Positions 37,501 to 45,169 of a stretch of 47,560 nt of DNA are shown piece after piece. Position 1 is the first letter of the stretch. Each line of letters starts with the position of its first letter. This stretch comes from Verrucomicrobiia bacterium. Lineage in GTDB: Bacteria; Verrucomicrobiota; Verrucomicrobiia; Limisphaerales; UBA8199. A model generated the notes under the pieces. That model saw nothing but the letters and a program-made list of their open reading frames with translations, searched no databases and had not been told where the DNA came from. The position numbers and the translations under genes were made by a program. The DNA is taken from NCBI GenBank assembly GCA_035946615.1, contig DASYZB010000035.1:1-47560 (forward strand). The letters run 5' to 3'.

Positions 37501-38952
37501 CAATTGAGTGACATCCTGAATGCCGGGAAATTTGCGGCCTTGTTCCTCGATGAAAGAACCTGTCCCGGCACTGCAGGCCTCGTTCATGGCACAATCGATT
37601 ATACGCCCCTCGGCCAGCCGGATGTACTTGGCGTCCTGGCCGCCAATCTCGAAAACCGTATCCACTCGCTGGTCGTAATGAAGCGCACCGGTTGCGTGAG
37701 CGACGATCTCGTTCACGATGAAGACAGCCTCTTTGCCGTAGCAGGAGGTCAACAAAGACCCGGCTATATCCCGTCCGCTGCCAGTGACGCCAAAGCCAAT
37801 GAGCGGGCACTTGCCCGCGGGCCCGGCAACGAAGCGCCTCAGCAAATCCTGCGCGGCTCCGACTGGATCGCCCAGGGTTTGACGGTAGCCTTCCCAGAGC
37901 GTTTCCAGGTTGGCAATGTCGATGGCGACCAGTTTCGCTCCCGTCGAGCCGATGTCGAACCCCAGCACGGACCGCCGCGCCTCGCCGTCGATTTCAGCCC
38001 AGGGCCGAGCCGGCATTCGCTGAACCTTCCCGAGCGCCTCGATAAGAGGCGGGAGCCGTTCGAGATTCAGCGGAGGCGCAGGCGCTAACAAAGACTCGAG
38101 CGGCGGCAGCGTGGCCGATTGTTCGGAAGCGATGACTGCACAGCCAAGGGCCTCCAGGTCCAGCGCGTGTGGCTCACTGAAAGGAATCAGCTCCATTTGC
38201 TGCCGTGCCAGGGCTTCGCCCAGAACACGCCGCACGCGAGCCGAACGGCTGACGCCGCCCGTCAGCAAAACCCAGCGAGGGCTTACCCCCGGCTTGATGA
38301 GCACCAGGACATTCTCACAGACCGCATCGAACAGACCTGCCAGGATGCGCGCGCGGTCCTCGCCTTTGTTGGCCAGGTGGGTCATATCGGTTTTCAGGAT
38401 GACCGGGCAGCGCCCGGAGAGCGGGGCCGGATCGGGCACATTGCAGCAGAGAGCGCTGGCCTCCTGGACATCCAGCGAGAAGCGCTCCACCAGTTGACGC
38501 AGAAAATTGCCCGTCCCCTGCGAACAGCGGCTGTTTTCCCTGAAAACGCTCGGAGCGCTGTCCCGAATCTCGAGGACAGAAAAGCCGTGGCTCCCGATGC
38601 TCACCACGGTGGCGGGCTTGGTTCCAAAATGGAACCGGTAACCGCGAAGCTGGGCCTGTTTGGTGGGAACCCGCGGCAATTGTACCTGATTGGAAAAGCG
38701 ACCGGTCACTGCCGCGCCGCTGAAGGAAGACCAGTCCCAGCGACGCAGCGCATCGAGGAGGCGGGGACCTGGATTTTTTTCGTGCTCGAATACCTCGCGC
38801 CGGCCAATGCGCAGTCCGCCTGGCTGGCAGGCCAACTCGACCAGTTTCACCGTCTCAGTGCCGATATCAATTCCAAGAAAACGCTCGTGGGCAGCAGCGG
38901 GCCTTCTCGCGCCTGTCGAGCAACCAGTTTCCATCTGACTCAGGGTTCGCAT
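34501..38952 (-). CDS. Giant double BcrA/BadF-type ATPase fused to 2-hydroxyacyl-CoA dehydratase-like domains (1483 aa)
   Basis: Two ASKHA ATPase modules lie in tandem. Module 1 (about 25-290) has FLGIDIGTETVKLVEL and LLTGGV; module 2 (about 328-600) has VLGFDIGSTGAKLVAIDI, GVTGSGRD, EIGGQDAKYI and ACSAGTGSF with Cys460. Dehydratase activators hold a [4Fe-4S] cluster at this Cys and a partner. A CRASSGC-x6-C cluster (636, 642, 649) follows, then a DUF2229-like region and a segment resembling the 2-hydroxyacyl-CoA dehydratase D component (CPIVQASPDVM, YCSNYSC, ECLPMP). This order is known from a widespread family of about 1400 residues with no proven reaction. ATP-driven low-potential electron transfer is the probable role. 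It begins 66 nt after the C39 gene. Confidence 0.9.
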   Translation of the reverse strand: MRTLSQMETGCSTGARRPAAAHERFLGIDIGTETVKLVELACQPGGLRIGRREVFEHEKNPGPRLLDALRRWDWSSFSGAAVTGRFSNQVQLPRVPTKQAQLRGYRFHFGTKPATVVSIGSHGFSVLEIRDSAPSVFRENSRCSQGTGNFLRQLVERFSLDVQEASALCCNVPDPAPLSGRCPVILKTDMTHLANKGEDRARILAGLFDAVCENVLVLIKPGVSPRWVLLTGGVSRSARVRRVLGEALARQQMELIPFSEPHALDLEALGCAVIASEQSATLPPLESLLAPAPPLNLERLPPLIEALGKVQRMPARPWAEIDGEARRSVLGFDIGSTGAKLVAIDIANLETLWEGYRQTLGDPVGAAQDLLRRFVAGPAGKCPLIGFGVTGSGRDIAGSLLTSCYGKEAVFIVNEIVAHATGALHYDQRVDTVFEIGGQDAKYIRLAEGRIIDCAMNEACSAGTGSFIEEQGRKFPGIQDVTQLGRAAMSAPWGISLGQHCSVFMAEVIDESVGAGVEPQAIISGLYDSIIKNYLNRVKGNRSVGKVIFCQGMPFSADALAAAVARQTGSEVIVPPNPGTVGALGIAVLATRELAGLSGCQQPVAAGVSHSAGRHPFFDPNLFLHASVEEKDSFVCRASSGCGGVGNRCRIERLRTVVNEHRANFTWGGGCALHDKATRKKKLPDLAPDPFREQSELAQKLVVPFLGARGKPRIALADEFMLKGLFPFFAAFFHHSGYGLELVSGSNQATLKRGIQFANVPFCAPMQLFHGLAERMAETGAERLFVPMVRSLAPAHDQRRLVVCPIVQASPDVMRCSLNGSHGPADRLLCPLIDFGPGGFESEEFLASCRRLGKTLGVSQRVWRSAWAAGVKLQREFEQGSGEIGQRALDFCRQREVVPVVVLGRSYTIHNKLLNSNVPAILREQGAIGIPVDCYPLEQEGPQFDDMYWAYGQSLLRAAHQVRRTPGQYALYCSNYSCGPDSFNLHFAAYVMEGKPFAIIETDGHSGDAGTKTRVEAFLHCVDEDRRAPHAAQKPTDFASIQSTGLRLRDVGRYNGETETMLIPCLGATSDAVAAVFRGVGLNAEALPPPDMEAMRRGRRFTSGKECLPMPLTLGSLLQRLEKARPGERFVYVMPSTDGPCRFGVYNLLNRIVLERLGWSDRLRIWAPKDSGYFDDLPAGAEMLMVAGIVATDVLFQALLDVRPLEHEPGHADALYRRFSSELLDLLERAGRGDLRLSPALWQVAGGRLFGIRDLLARAAKEFAAARGSGSLPRVELTGEIYVRAVEFSNDFLIQKLESRGLRVRLAPQSEWVAYCGYVARRRSGRNLVADHFAEYIQKRIETLVRAAMAPHLGWPRPPSIEQTLAAAQPYLNPELEGEAVLTVGGALEAFHRRQVDGVISVGPLECMPTKIAEAQFHYLAEREGLLNLTLAFNGDTVSGAALDNFAFEVKTRFAQRSDELKETRIAPIVTNGALVEETPHSR

Positions 38953-39018
38953 GGTTCCATTTTACTGGAAGACCACTGACTGGCTTAATTGATAATCTTT
39001 TGGAGTTCATCGGTAAAA

Positions 39019-40398
39019 TCAATTCGGATGAACAATTGTGATTCGCTGATGAGCGGTCCAGGAATCCCAGTGGCCGAAGCGGTCTTTGGGGATTTCCGAG
39101 TCTTCCGGGTACACGAGGTAGGCGGTCTGGTGAGAATAGGCCCAGGCATAAACGAGATTGCGGCGAGGGAAAATCTTGCGGACATTTTTGGAGGTCCCTG
39201 GGTCGTTGATGATTGGGTCGCCATCGGGAGTGAAGCCGACGCACACCACCAGATGACCATTCGGACCGGGTCCCTTGCCCCGCAGCCGATCGTAGCAGAC
39301 CGATAGGCCAACCGGGATGCCCTGGGCGATCCACCCCTCTAATTCGGAGAGGTCGCTCATCCGGGTCACATACGCGCGGAGAGGCCGCATCGAGCCGGCA
39401 TAGGCCATGTTGAAAGACCAGTTGCCCGTGCCCTGCCATTGGGAGTCATAGACCCCGTCGGCCACCTCGGGCACGTTGTGGTCCAGGTCAGGACGGTGCA
39501 GCCGCTGGGACCAATAGGCCAGGAGCATCGAAACGGTGGTCGGACTGCAGAGCACTTTGCCGTTGGGATAAGCCATTTGGCTGCGCTCGGGCACGGGAAG
39601 AATGGTTCCCCAGGCGGCGCGGTTCGCCGCCAGGGCGGGCGGAGAAGCATTGGTATCGCTCAGGCACATCCCCAGGAATTTCAATTTCGGTCGAGCGAGG
39701 TCATCCCCGCCCAGGGTCAGCCGGATTTGCAGCCGCTGGGCCGGGCGCCTGAGAATCAGGGTATCCGTCGAAACATCGCCGTCGGAATCTTTCTGTTCTG
39801 AAACGCTCTGGCGGGGAAAGCGGGCCGGATTGCTCGACCACAGCCCCATCGTGTAAAACTTGGTTGCGCCTTCTAGATAGATGGCGCGCGCTTCCACCTT
39901 TAGAAATGTGCCGTCCGGCGCATCAGCATTCCAGGAGGTGATTAATTCATTAAAAGGGATTTGCGCCTCGATTACTGGCGACGTGAGGACAAGCTCGCCA
40001 ATTTTGACGCCACGGGTCTTTTCGAAGCTGCCAAACCGGTGGAAACCGATGAACTGAGCGCCGCGCGCATCGAGTTGAGAAGCAGCGGTGATATTGCCAA
40101 TAAAGCTGAGAACTGTGAAGAGCAGAGCGCCATTTAAAAGGGCGTCTGCGCGAATACGAGAAACGTGGAGCGGCAGGGCTTGCCGCGAAGTATCGGGAGT
40201 GCGCCTCAATAGGACTCTTTTTGAAGGTGTCCGCCAGGCGGCAAGCCAACGCGCCGGCCAACGGCGCGACACAGACGAGTCGCGCGCTTCGGTTGCACTC
40301 ATGGCGAGTTGTGGACATCGAGAATTCATAAGGTTCCAAGAGTTTGCCATCTCGGTTGAGGTATGTCGCCTGGAAATGACCGCAGAGGGCTGCTTCAA
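39019..40398 (-). CDS. C39-like cysteine peptidase domain protein, membrane-anchored or secreted
   Basis: The C-terminal half is a peptidase_C39_2-type domain: Cys284 in VLCSPTTVSML, His382 in NGHLVVCVGF and Asp399 in INDPG form the expected papain-like triad. Residues about 130-250 are a beta-rich domain, probably for binding. A hydrophobic segment (ALLNGALLFTVLSFIGNITAA, about 86-106) suggests a membrane anchor or late signal sequence. The TTG start at 40398 overlaps the MFS stop (TTGA), suggesting coupling; ATGs at 40350, 40329 and 40302 are alternatives. Such domains cleave Gly-Gly leader peptides or bacteriocin-like precursors, yet no ABC transporter is fused or adjacent, so the substrate is open. 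Confidence 0.82.
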   Translation of the reverse strand: MKQPSAVISRRHTSTEMANSWNLMNSRCPQLAMSATEARDSSVSRRWPARWLAAWRTPSKRVLLRRTPDTSRQALPLHVSRIRADALLNGALLFTVLSFIGNITAASQLDARGAQFIGFHRFGSFEKTRGVKIGELVLTSPVIEAQIPFNELITSWNADAPDGTFLKVEARAIYLEGATKFYTMGLWSSNPARFPRQSVSEQKDSDGDVSTDTLILRRPAQRLQIRLTLGGDDLARPKLKFLGMCLSDTNASPPALAANRAAWGTILPVPERSQMAYPNGKVLCSPTTVSMLLAYWSQRLHRPDLDHNVPEVADGVYDSQWQGTGNWSFNMAYAGSMRPLRAYVTRMSDLSELEGWIAQGIPVGLSVCYDRLRGKGPGPNGHLVVCVGFTPDGDPIINDPGTSKNVRKIFPRRNLVYAWAYSHQTAYLVYPEDSEIPKDRFGHWDSWTAHQRITIVHPN

Positions 40399-41720
40399 TG
40401 ATTCACCACCGGCATGGGCCGGTTGTCTTGCTCCGCCTGTTGGAGGGCTTCCCGGTTGCGGATGGGTTTGAGACAGAACAGGCCGGCGAGTGAGAGTAAC
40501 AAGAGAACTGCCAGCCCGGCGTAAAGCGGAAAGTAAGACCCGGGCCTCGCCGCCGCTTCCCCAAGTTGCCTCACTTTCACGCCTGCCACCCAGTGCGAGA
40601 GATTGCCCAGGATACCGCCTGTCATTACGAAGAGCCCGAAAACACGTCCCCTGACGCTGTCCGGGACCGCTTCCATAATGGCCGCTTCAGTCATGGGGTA
40701 ACTGGCCATGAAGAAAAAACCGTATAGGAAGTACACGGGAATTATCCAATGCGCAGGCACGTGAGGCAATAGGGCAATCATCGCGGCCGCCGTGATGATA
40801 GCGACGGTCACCCAGCGCTTGCGGCCTCGATCGCTCAAGCTGCCGAACAGCGGATTGCTGATGATGGCCGCCAGGTAAATGCCGCTCAGGGCCAGGCCGG
40901 TGAGTTTCGGGTCAAAACCGTGCGCCTTCTGCAGGAACAAAGAGCCCAGGCTCCCCATCCCCGCCCCGGCAAAGTCACGAAGGCTGAAGGCGAAGCAATA
41001 GGCGCCGAAAAAGCCCCACAAGGGCAACGTTGGGAACAGGGCCTCGGCGCGCTGGTGCTCAGGAGCGGTTGCTGGGCGTTCCTCATCGGCCAATAACGCG
41101 AACAGAATTGAAACCGCGACGCCGAGCAGCCCCAACTCGAGCACTGGCCGCCGCCAGACAGCCGAACCCAGGGCCGGTTCCAGCATCGTGGCGCGCCAGC
41201 CGCTGTAGATTGGCCCAACGAAAAACCCGGCTCCGGCTCCAATCCCGACCAGGCCCAGCGCTTTGCCTGTCGTGCGCGGAAACAGCCGCGCGATCATCGC
41301 CGTTGCGGCTGGATGATAAAAGCTGCCTCCCAGTCCTGCCACCACGACCGCGGCAAGCGCCCAGCCGTAGCTTGGCGCCAGCGATAGCGCTGCAAAACCC
41401 AGACCGTTGATTGCCAGCCCAATTGCCAGCATCCGCTTTCGGTTATACCTATCCGCAAGCACCCCGATGGGATAGCTCGGTCCGAAGCAGGCCACCAGCA
41501 ACACGGTCAATAGGAGTGTGGCCTGTCCAACACCCTGCAAGCGCAGGTCCTTTTGAATCAGCAGGTACAGTGGCAGTAACGCCACCTGGTACAGGTGCGT
41601 GAACGCATGCAGAACCCCTGTCAGCCACAGCGTTCGGGCTTGATGCCGCCGGTCGGCCTGTCGAGCGATAGCTCCAGGTTCGAGGGGCTCATCTTGTTGT
41701 CCCAGGTCCAGGTTTCTCAT
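40395..41720 (-). CDS. MFS transporter
   Basis: Twelve hydrophobic segments are visible in about 441 residues. The major facilitator motif A appears as GVLADRYNRKRML between helices 2 and 3 and again in the second half as GSLSDRGRKRWV, giving clear pseudo-symmetry. A conserved RGRVFGLF motif lies in the C-terminal half. ATG 41720 overlaps the rhomboid stop (ATGA), so it is preferred over upstream in-frame starts, such as one at 41783, that would add about 21 non-conserved residues. Substrate cannot be told from sequence; its overlap with rhomboid and C39 peptidase genes suggests function in one membrane process. Confidence 0.92.
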   Translation of the reverse strand: MRNLDLGQQDEPLEPGAIARQADRRHQARTLWLTGVLHAFTHLYQVALLPLYLLIQKDLRLQGVGQATLLLTVLLVACFGPSYPIGVLADRYNRKRMLAIGLAINGLGFAALSLAPSYGWALAAVVVAGLGGSFYHPAATAMIARLFPRTTGKALGLVGIGAGAGFFVGPIYSGWRATMLEPALGSAVWRRPVLELGLLGVAVSILFALLADEERPATAPEHQRAEALFPTLPLWGFFGAYCFAFSLRDFAGAGMGSLGSLFLQKAHGFDPKLTGLALSGIYLAAIISNPLFGSLSDRGRKRWVTVAIITAAAMIALLPHVPAHWIIPVYFLYGFFFMASYPMTEAAIMEAVPDSVRGRVFGLFVMTGGILGNLSHWVAGVKVRQLGEAAARPGSYFPLYAGLAVLLLLSLAGLFCLKPIRNREALQQAEQDNRPMPVVNH

Positions 41721-42592
41721 TTGTATCGCGAAAGGGCGTGCCACCACGGCCAAAGGACGAGAGCCGTAAAAGCCACCCCACACAGGATGTTGAGTTTCAC
41801 ATTAAAAGCGGGTCTGGGCACGAAGCTCAGGAGTGCCCCAAAAACTGTTCCGGCGACAAAGCCGCCGAAGTGGGCGCGGATGTCCGTCTCGGGGCCGAAT
41901 CCAAGCAGCACGAACAGCAGCACACCGCCGATAAGCCCGATGACAGCATACTTTGCGCTGTGAACGTCTTTCGGCCCGTGTCTGAAGGATTGAGCCGCTA
42001 ACAAGCCCAAGGCTCCCATAACCATGCCCGAGGCCCCAAGGCTCCCCGGTCCGGGCGAGAGGAGCCAAACGAGCCCATTGCCGGCGACCCCCGCCAGGTA
42101 AGCCCCCAGCAAACCGATACCGGTACCGTAACGGGCCATGGCCAGCCCCAGCAAGGTAAAGCCGAAGATGGCATTGCCAGCCAGGTGGGCCGGGTCGGCA
42201 TGAAGCCAAATCGAAGTAAACAGACGCCACCATTGGCCATGGCTCACAGCGACACCCTGCATCACGCCAACCGAGCGGAGGTCACGGACCTGCGCATCCA
42301 GCCAGTAAAACACGCAGATCAAAAACACCCATGCCAGGCTGGCCCAGTCAAAGAGCACCCGGCCTTGGAACAGGTCCTGACGCCAGCCCCAACGTCGATT
42401 CTCAAACTCGTAGAGGCGAATCGCTTCCACTGCTTTCTCATTATCCGGTTCGGGGACCACAAGCTCCCAGGCCCCGGTTTCAGGGGAATGCTCGATGGTG
42501 CTTTCGATGCCCTGGCTGATGAGCACCAGGCTCCAGTCCATGGCCTGGCGCCGCGAGCGCGCCGCAATCCGGCCCTGTGCGGACTCATTCAT
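41717..42592 (-). CDS. Rhomboid-family intramembrane serine protease
   Basis: Cleaves transmembrane segments within the membrane. Catalytic Ser188 lies in GASG and His241 in AHFGG, giving the rhomboid dyad; His131, His136 and Asn140 (HADPAHLAGN) supply the oxyanion-side motif of helix 2. Six or seven membrane segments follow a soluble N-terminal region of about 80 residues with a VVPEPDNEKAVEAI segment, which resembles a small cytoplasmic domain of related proteins. Its stop overlaps the MFS start. Target proteins are unknown; sortase-free surface systems in Gram-negatives may use rhomboids for tail removal, but that is not shown here. Confidence 0.93.
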   Translation of the reverse strand: MNESAQGRIAARSRRQAMDWSLVLISQGIESTIEHSPETGAWELVVPEPDNEKAVEAIRLYEFENRRWGWRQDLFQGRVLFDWASLAWVFLICVFYWLDAQVRDLRSVGVMQGVAVSHGQWWRLFTSIWLHADPAHLAGNAIFGFTLLGLAMARYGTGIGLLGAYLAGVAGNGLVWLLSPGPGSLGASGMVMGALGLLAAQSFRHGPKDVHSAKYAVIGLIGGVLLFVLLGFGPETDIRAHFGGFVAGTVFGALLSFVPRPAFNVKLNILCGVAFTALVLWPWWHALSRYK

Positions 42593-42722
42593 CTATTCAA
42601 AATGTAGCGCAGGAGCGGCACAGTAGAAGCTCCTCAGCGTGGAGGCAAGGTAAAGGGCCTCCTCTGCCTCCTCTCCCCCGGCCTAATGACAAAGCCCAAG
42701 CAACGAGCCGCCATTCCTGAGT

Positions 42723-42931
42723 GTAGGAGACAACGTAAGGAGTCTCTGATCAACAGCTTCCAGGTGAAGCAAAGGCCGTCGGCAGCTAATCTTGATCAGA
42801 GTAATCGGTTAGTGACGGCGGGCGCGGCCGCCTGAAGGCGGCGTTCCGCATGTCCGGAACGCCGGCTTCAGCCGGCAGCCTCGTCGTCACTGAGGCATTA
42901 CTGATCAGAGACTCCTTGCGTCGTCTCCTAC
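42723..42931. mobile_element. Candidate MITE-like nested palindrome, 209 bp
   Basis: Terminal inverted repeats of 30 nt (42723-42752 and 42902-42931) match at 28 of 30 positions. Inside them a second, looser layer of symmetry appears (TGATCAG with TAAT and GTGACG on each side), then three hairpins: GCCGCC-TGAA-GGCGGC (42827-42842), GGCGTTCCG / CGGAACGCC (42840-42848 with 42855-42863) and GCCGGC-TTCA-GCCGGC (42861-42876). No target-site duplication or transposase is visible, so a long regulatory or REP-type palindrome remains possible. Confidence 0.6.
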
Positions 42932-42956
42932 AAAGGTTTGGAACTCGCCCTATGAG

Positions 42957-43042
42957 GCAGGCCCCTGGCCTGCAAGACGCAGCGACGGCCTCTTTTCCCA
43001 GGCCGCTGGCCTGGGCTGGTATAAACGAGGCCTTTGGCCTCG
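42957..43042. repeat. Trio of GGCC-N3-GGCC hairpins
   Basis: Three perfect hairpins in 86 nt: 42957-42973 (GCAGGCC-CCT-GGCCTGC), 42997-43015 (CCCAGGCC-GCT-GGCCTGGG) and 43026-43042 (CGAGGCC-TTT-GGCCTCG). All share AGGCC-N3-GGCCT, while outer stem bases and loops change in a compensated way. This points to selection on the fold or to a REP-like family. Confidence 0.8.
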
Positions 43043-43229
43043 GGGTCGGCTCATTAGGGTGTCACATAGCGGAAATGGGAGTGGAATTCCATGCATTCTT
43101 GAGTGTAAAGGATACTTTTCTTGGAATGCATTTTGCTTTATAGTACCGCGAACCGGCTAACAGCGCCTTTGGGTGCTGAGGTAACAGGCGCAGTCAGACG
43201 ATTCGTCAAATGAATTGAGATTAAAGACG

Positions 43230-43946
43230 ATGAAAATGATTCAACCCAATTGTCGGGCGCAATTTGCTGCGGAAGACATCGAGTTCATACTTTCTGTGCT
43301 CCGTGGCAAAATCGGGACAGCCGAATGCCTGATACAATTGCTTTCGGACGAGGAGTCGAGAGATTTAATCCTGGACGACGAAACTCTGCTTCACGCGTTG
43401 CTCGAAAGGCGGGGATGTCTGCGGGTCACCACGCGTTTTTACTTCTACATCCTGGTGCGCCATGTGTTTCGGCGCTCGGATATCCAGGACAGGGGGGTCG
43501 CGGATTATGTGGCCGAGGTGCTGGCGGAATTTGCGCGTTCGGAACGGGCTCGGTGCACTGTGCCTGGCCAGGCCAACCCATTGGACTACTTTTTTGAAAT
43601 GCTCACGGCTCTCAGGACGGCTGATGAGCGCGCCAGCTTCTTCATCCGCGTCCATATAGGCAATTATTCGCTATTCCTCTCAGGAGTTTTCCCGGAGCGC
43701 ATCCGCTTTCGCGCTGAAGCCCGGGGCTATCCGGATTTGAAGTATTATGAGGGCTTGGGCCGGACACAATATCGTGTGGCAAGCGATCACCGATTAGCCC
43801 ATCGCTATGAACTGACCGAGATTCTGAGCACCCTTTCAGAGCGCTTTGGGGCCACACGCCTGGCGCTGAATGATATCGCCGAACGGCTCTTTTCTCTGGG
43901 TGATACCGACTATTCACTCGAAGCGCTGCTGAAAAACCAAGGCTGA
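43230..43946 (+). CDS. Conserved-looking hypothetical protein (238 aa)
   Basis: Not recognised. It is hydrophilic and predicted mostly alpha-helical, with no signal peptide or membrane segment. Notable stretches are FYFYILVRHVFRR near the middle, a DYFFEMLTALR segment and a C-terminal ELTEILSTLSERFG amphipathic helix. ATG 43230 is chosen over a TTG at 43215. Codon use and length support a real gene. Its last 33 nt overlap the end of the HAD gene on the other strand. It follows the palindrome-rich island, so its expression could be affected by those hairpins. Confidence 0.78.
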   Translation: MKMIQPNCRAQFAAEDIEFILSVLRGKIGTAECLIQLLSDEESRDLILDDETLLHALLERRGCLRVTTRFYFYILVRHVFRRSDIQDRGVADYVAEVLAEFARSERARCTVPGQANPLDYFFEMLTALRTADERASFFIRVHIGNYSLFLSGVFPERIRFRAEARGYPDLKYYEGLGRTQYRVASDHRLAHRYELTEILSTLSERFGATRLALNDIAERLFSLGDTDYSLEALLKNQG

Positions 43947-44549
43947 GGTTGGAATTCCAAGCTTCTGCATCGCCTCTCGCGTCTTCTCTGGTGTCTCCTG
44001 CAAAATCGTCTGCCAGCCGCGTGCGGCGCCCGTGGCGATATTCTCGGGCCGATCATCCACGTAAAGCAGGTCTGCGCCGCGTCTGCCGGTCTGCTTTTCA
44101 ACGACTTCATATAACTTCGGGTCGGGCTTCATCCAGCCGTGTTCATACGAAAGGATGTAGCCGTTGAAATGCTTGAAAAAAGGAAAGCTCCGGCGGATAT
44201 GGCGCACCGCCAGCTCGTTGGTGTTGGAAAAAATGTAGGTTGGAATCGAGCGTCGTCGCAATTCAGCCTGGATTTGGATCATGGGCTCAATCGGAGTAAA
44301 GACGTCTCCGAACGTCTCGCCGAATTCATCCTGGCTGCCGCAGAAACCGCTGGCATCGCACACCTCGCGATAGAATTGCTCGTTGGTCACCAGGCCGGTT
44401 TCGTAGCGATAAAGCAATGGCGAGGTCGCAAGGAATTGGACGATGTCCTGGGCGTTCATCTTGCCGCGTGCGGCGATTTTCTGCGCCGCAATGCCATAAT
44501 CAAAATCGACCAGCACCTTGCCCAAATCGAAAACAACAGCTTGAATCAT
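43914..44549 (-). CDS. HAD-superfamily phosphatase, YihX-like
   Basis: HAD subfamily IA hydrolase. Motif I is FDLGKVLVDFD (nucleophile Asp8); motif II SNTN (Ser108); motif III Lys141 in MKPDPKLY; motif IV DD (165-166) in YVDDRPENI. The FDLGxVxVDFD start and SNTN loop are closest to E. coli YihX, a sugar-phosphate phosphatase acting on alpha-D-glucose 1-phosphate; substrate here is an inference. In motif I the usual second Asp (DxD) is Gly, as in YihX. ATG 44549 is the natural start; an upstream in-frame start at 44642 lies inside recR. It begins 10 nt after recR and may be in the dnaX operon. Confidence 0.9.
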   Translation of the reverse strand: MIQAVVFDLGKVLVDFDYGIAAQKIAARGKMNAQDIVQFLATSPLLYRYETGLVTNEQFYREVCDASGFCGSQDEFGETFGDVFTPIEPMIQIQAELRRRSIPTYIFSNTNELAVRHIRRSFPFFKHFNGYILSYEHGWMKPDPKLYEVVEKQTGRRGADLLYVDDRPENIATGAARGWQTILQETPEKTREAMQKLGIPTSALVFQQRFE

Positions 44550-44559
44550 TCGAGAAAAA

Positions 44560-45159
44560 CTAAAGTTCGCGGCGCCCCTCCAGGGCGCGGCTGAGGGTGA
44601 TTTCGTCCGCGAATTCCAAGCCGCTGCCGGCAGGCAAGCCATGGGCGATTCGCGTGACCTTCAGCCCGGCGCGCGCGAGGCGCTTGGCCAGGTAGAAGCT
44701 GGTTGCATCGCCTTCGACATCCGTCCCCAAAGCCAGCACCACTTCCTTAATCGGCTCGCGGCCAAGGCGGCTTTCCAAGTCCGCAATGCGCAAGTCCTCC
44801 GGCTCGACGCCATCGAGGGGCGAAATCTTGCCCCCAAGGACATGATACTTGCCACGGAAAGTGCCTGATTTCTCGATGCTCAAGATATCCACTGGCCGTT
44901 CGACCAGGCAAACCAGCGAGGCGTCTCTGCGAGCGTCGGCGCAAATGGGGCAGGGGGATTGCTCGGTGAGCGCCCCGCAAATGAGGCAGAATCCAACCCG
45001 CTCACGCGCGTTGAGCAGGGCCTCGGCGAGCTGCTTGACTGTCCCGGCCTCGGCTTGCACCAGGTGCAAAGCAATGCGTTCCGCCGAGCGCGGACCAATT
45101 CCAGGCAGCCGCGCCAAAGCGCTAATCAGCGACCCAACCGGCTCAGGCAGAATGGACAT
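44560..45159 (-). CDS. recR: Recombination mediator RecR
   Basis: With RecF and RecO it loads RecA at gaps. The N-terminal helix-hairpin-helix (LARLPGIGPRSAERIALHL) is followed by a four-cysteine zinc finger (Cys58, 61, 70, 73) and a Toprim domain (DILSIEKSGTFRGKYHVLGG, LALGTDVEGDATSFYLA). The length of 199 residues is normal. It starts 10 nt after ybaB, in the common bacterial order dnaX-ybaB-recR. Confidence 0.97.
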   Translation of the reverse strand: MSILPEPVGSLISALARLPGIGPRSAERIALHLVQAEAGTVKQLAEALLNARERVGFCLICGALTEQSPCPICADARRDASLVCLVERPVDILSIEKSGTFRGKYHVLGGKISPLDGVEPEDLRIADLESRLGREPIKEVVLALGTDVEGDATSFYLAKRLARAGLKVTRIAHGLPAGSGLEFADEITLSRALEGRREL

Positions 45160-45169
45160 GCTCTCCGGC

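Larger units (their letters stand above)
42593..43229. other. Gene-free island with palindromes and hairpins
   Basis: About 640 nt without a supported gene. It holds a long inverted-repeat element at 42723-42931, a trio of GGCC-N3-GGCC hairpins at 42957-43042, and a short inverted pair of ATGCATTC / GGAATGCAT (43091-43098 and 43123-43131). A TATAGT at 43139-43144 could be a -10 for the gene at 43230, but its TTGGAA lies only 12 nt upstream, so it is not a proper promoter. Confidence 0.75.

Noticed and set aside
37123-38088. 321-codon + strand frame inside the double ATPase gene
   Set aside because: Opposes a chain with strong ATPase motifs throughout; translation is Arg-rich without recognisable motifs.
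42723-43042. Palindrome cluster as a CRISPR array
   Set aside because: Repeats are hairpins of different sequence with irregular spacing, there are no constant-length spacers, and no cas genes lie nearby.
43099-43144. TTGGAA...TATAGT as a promoter of the gene at 43230
   Set aside because: Spacing is 12 nt, too short for a sigma-70-type promoter, and no better -35 is in range.
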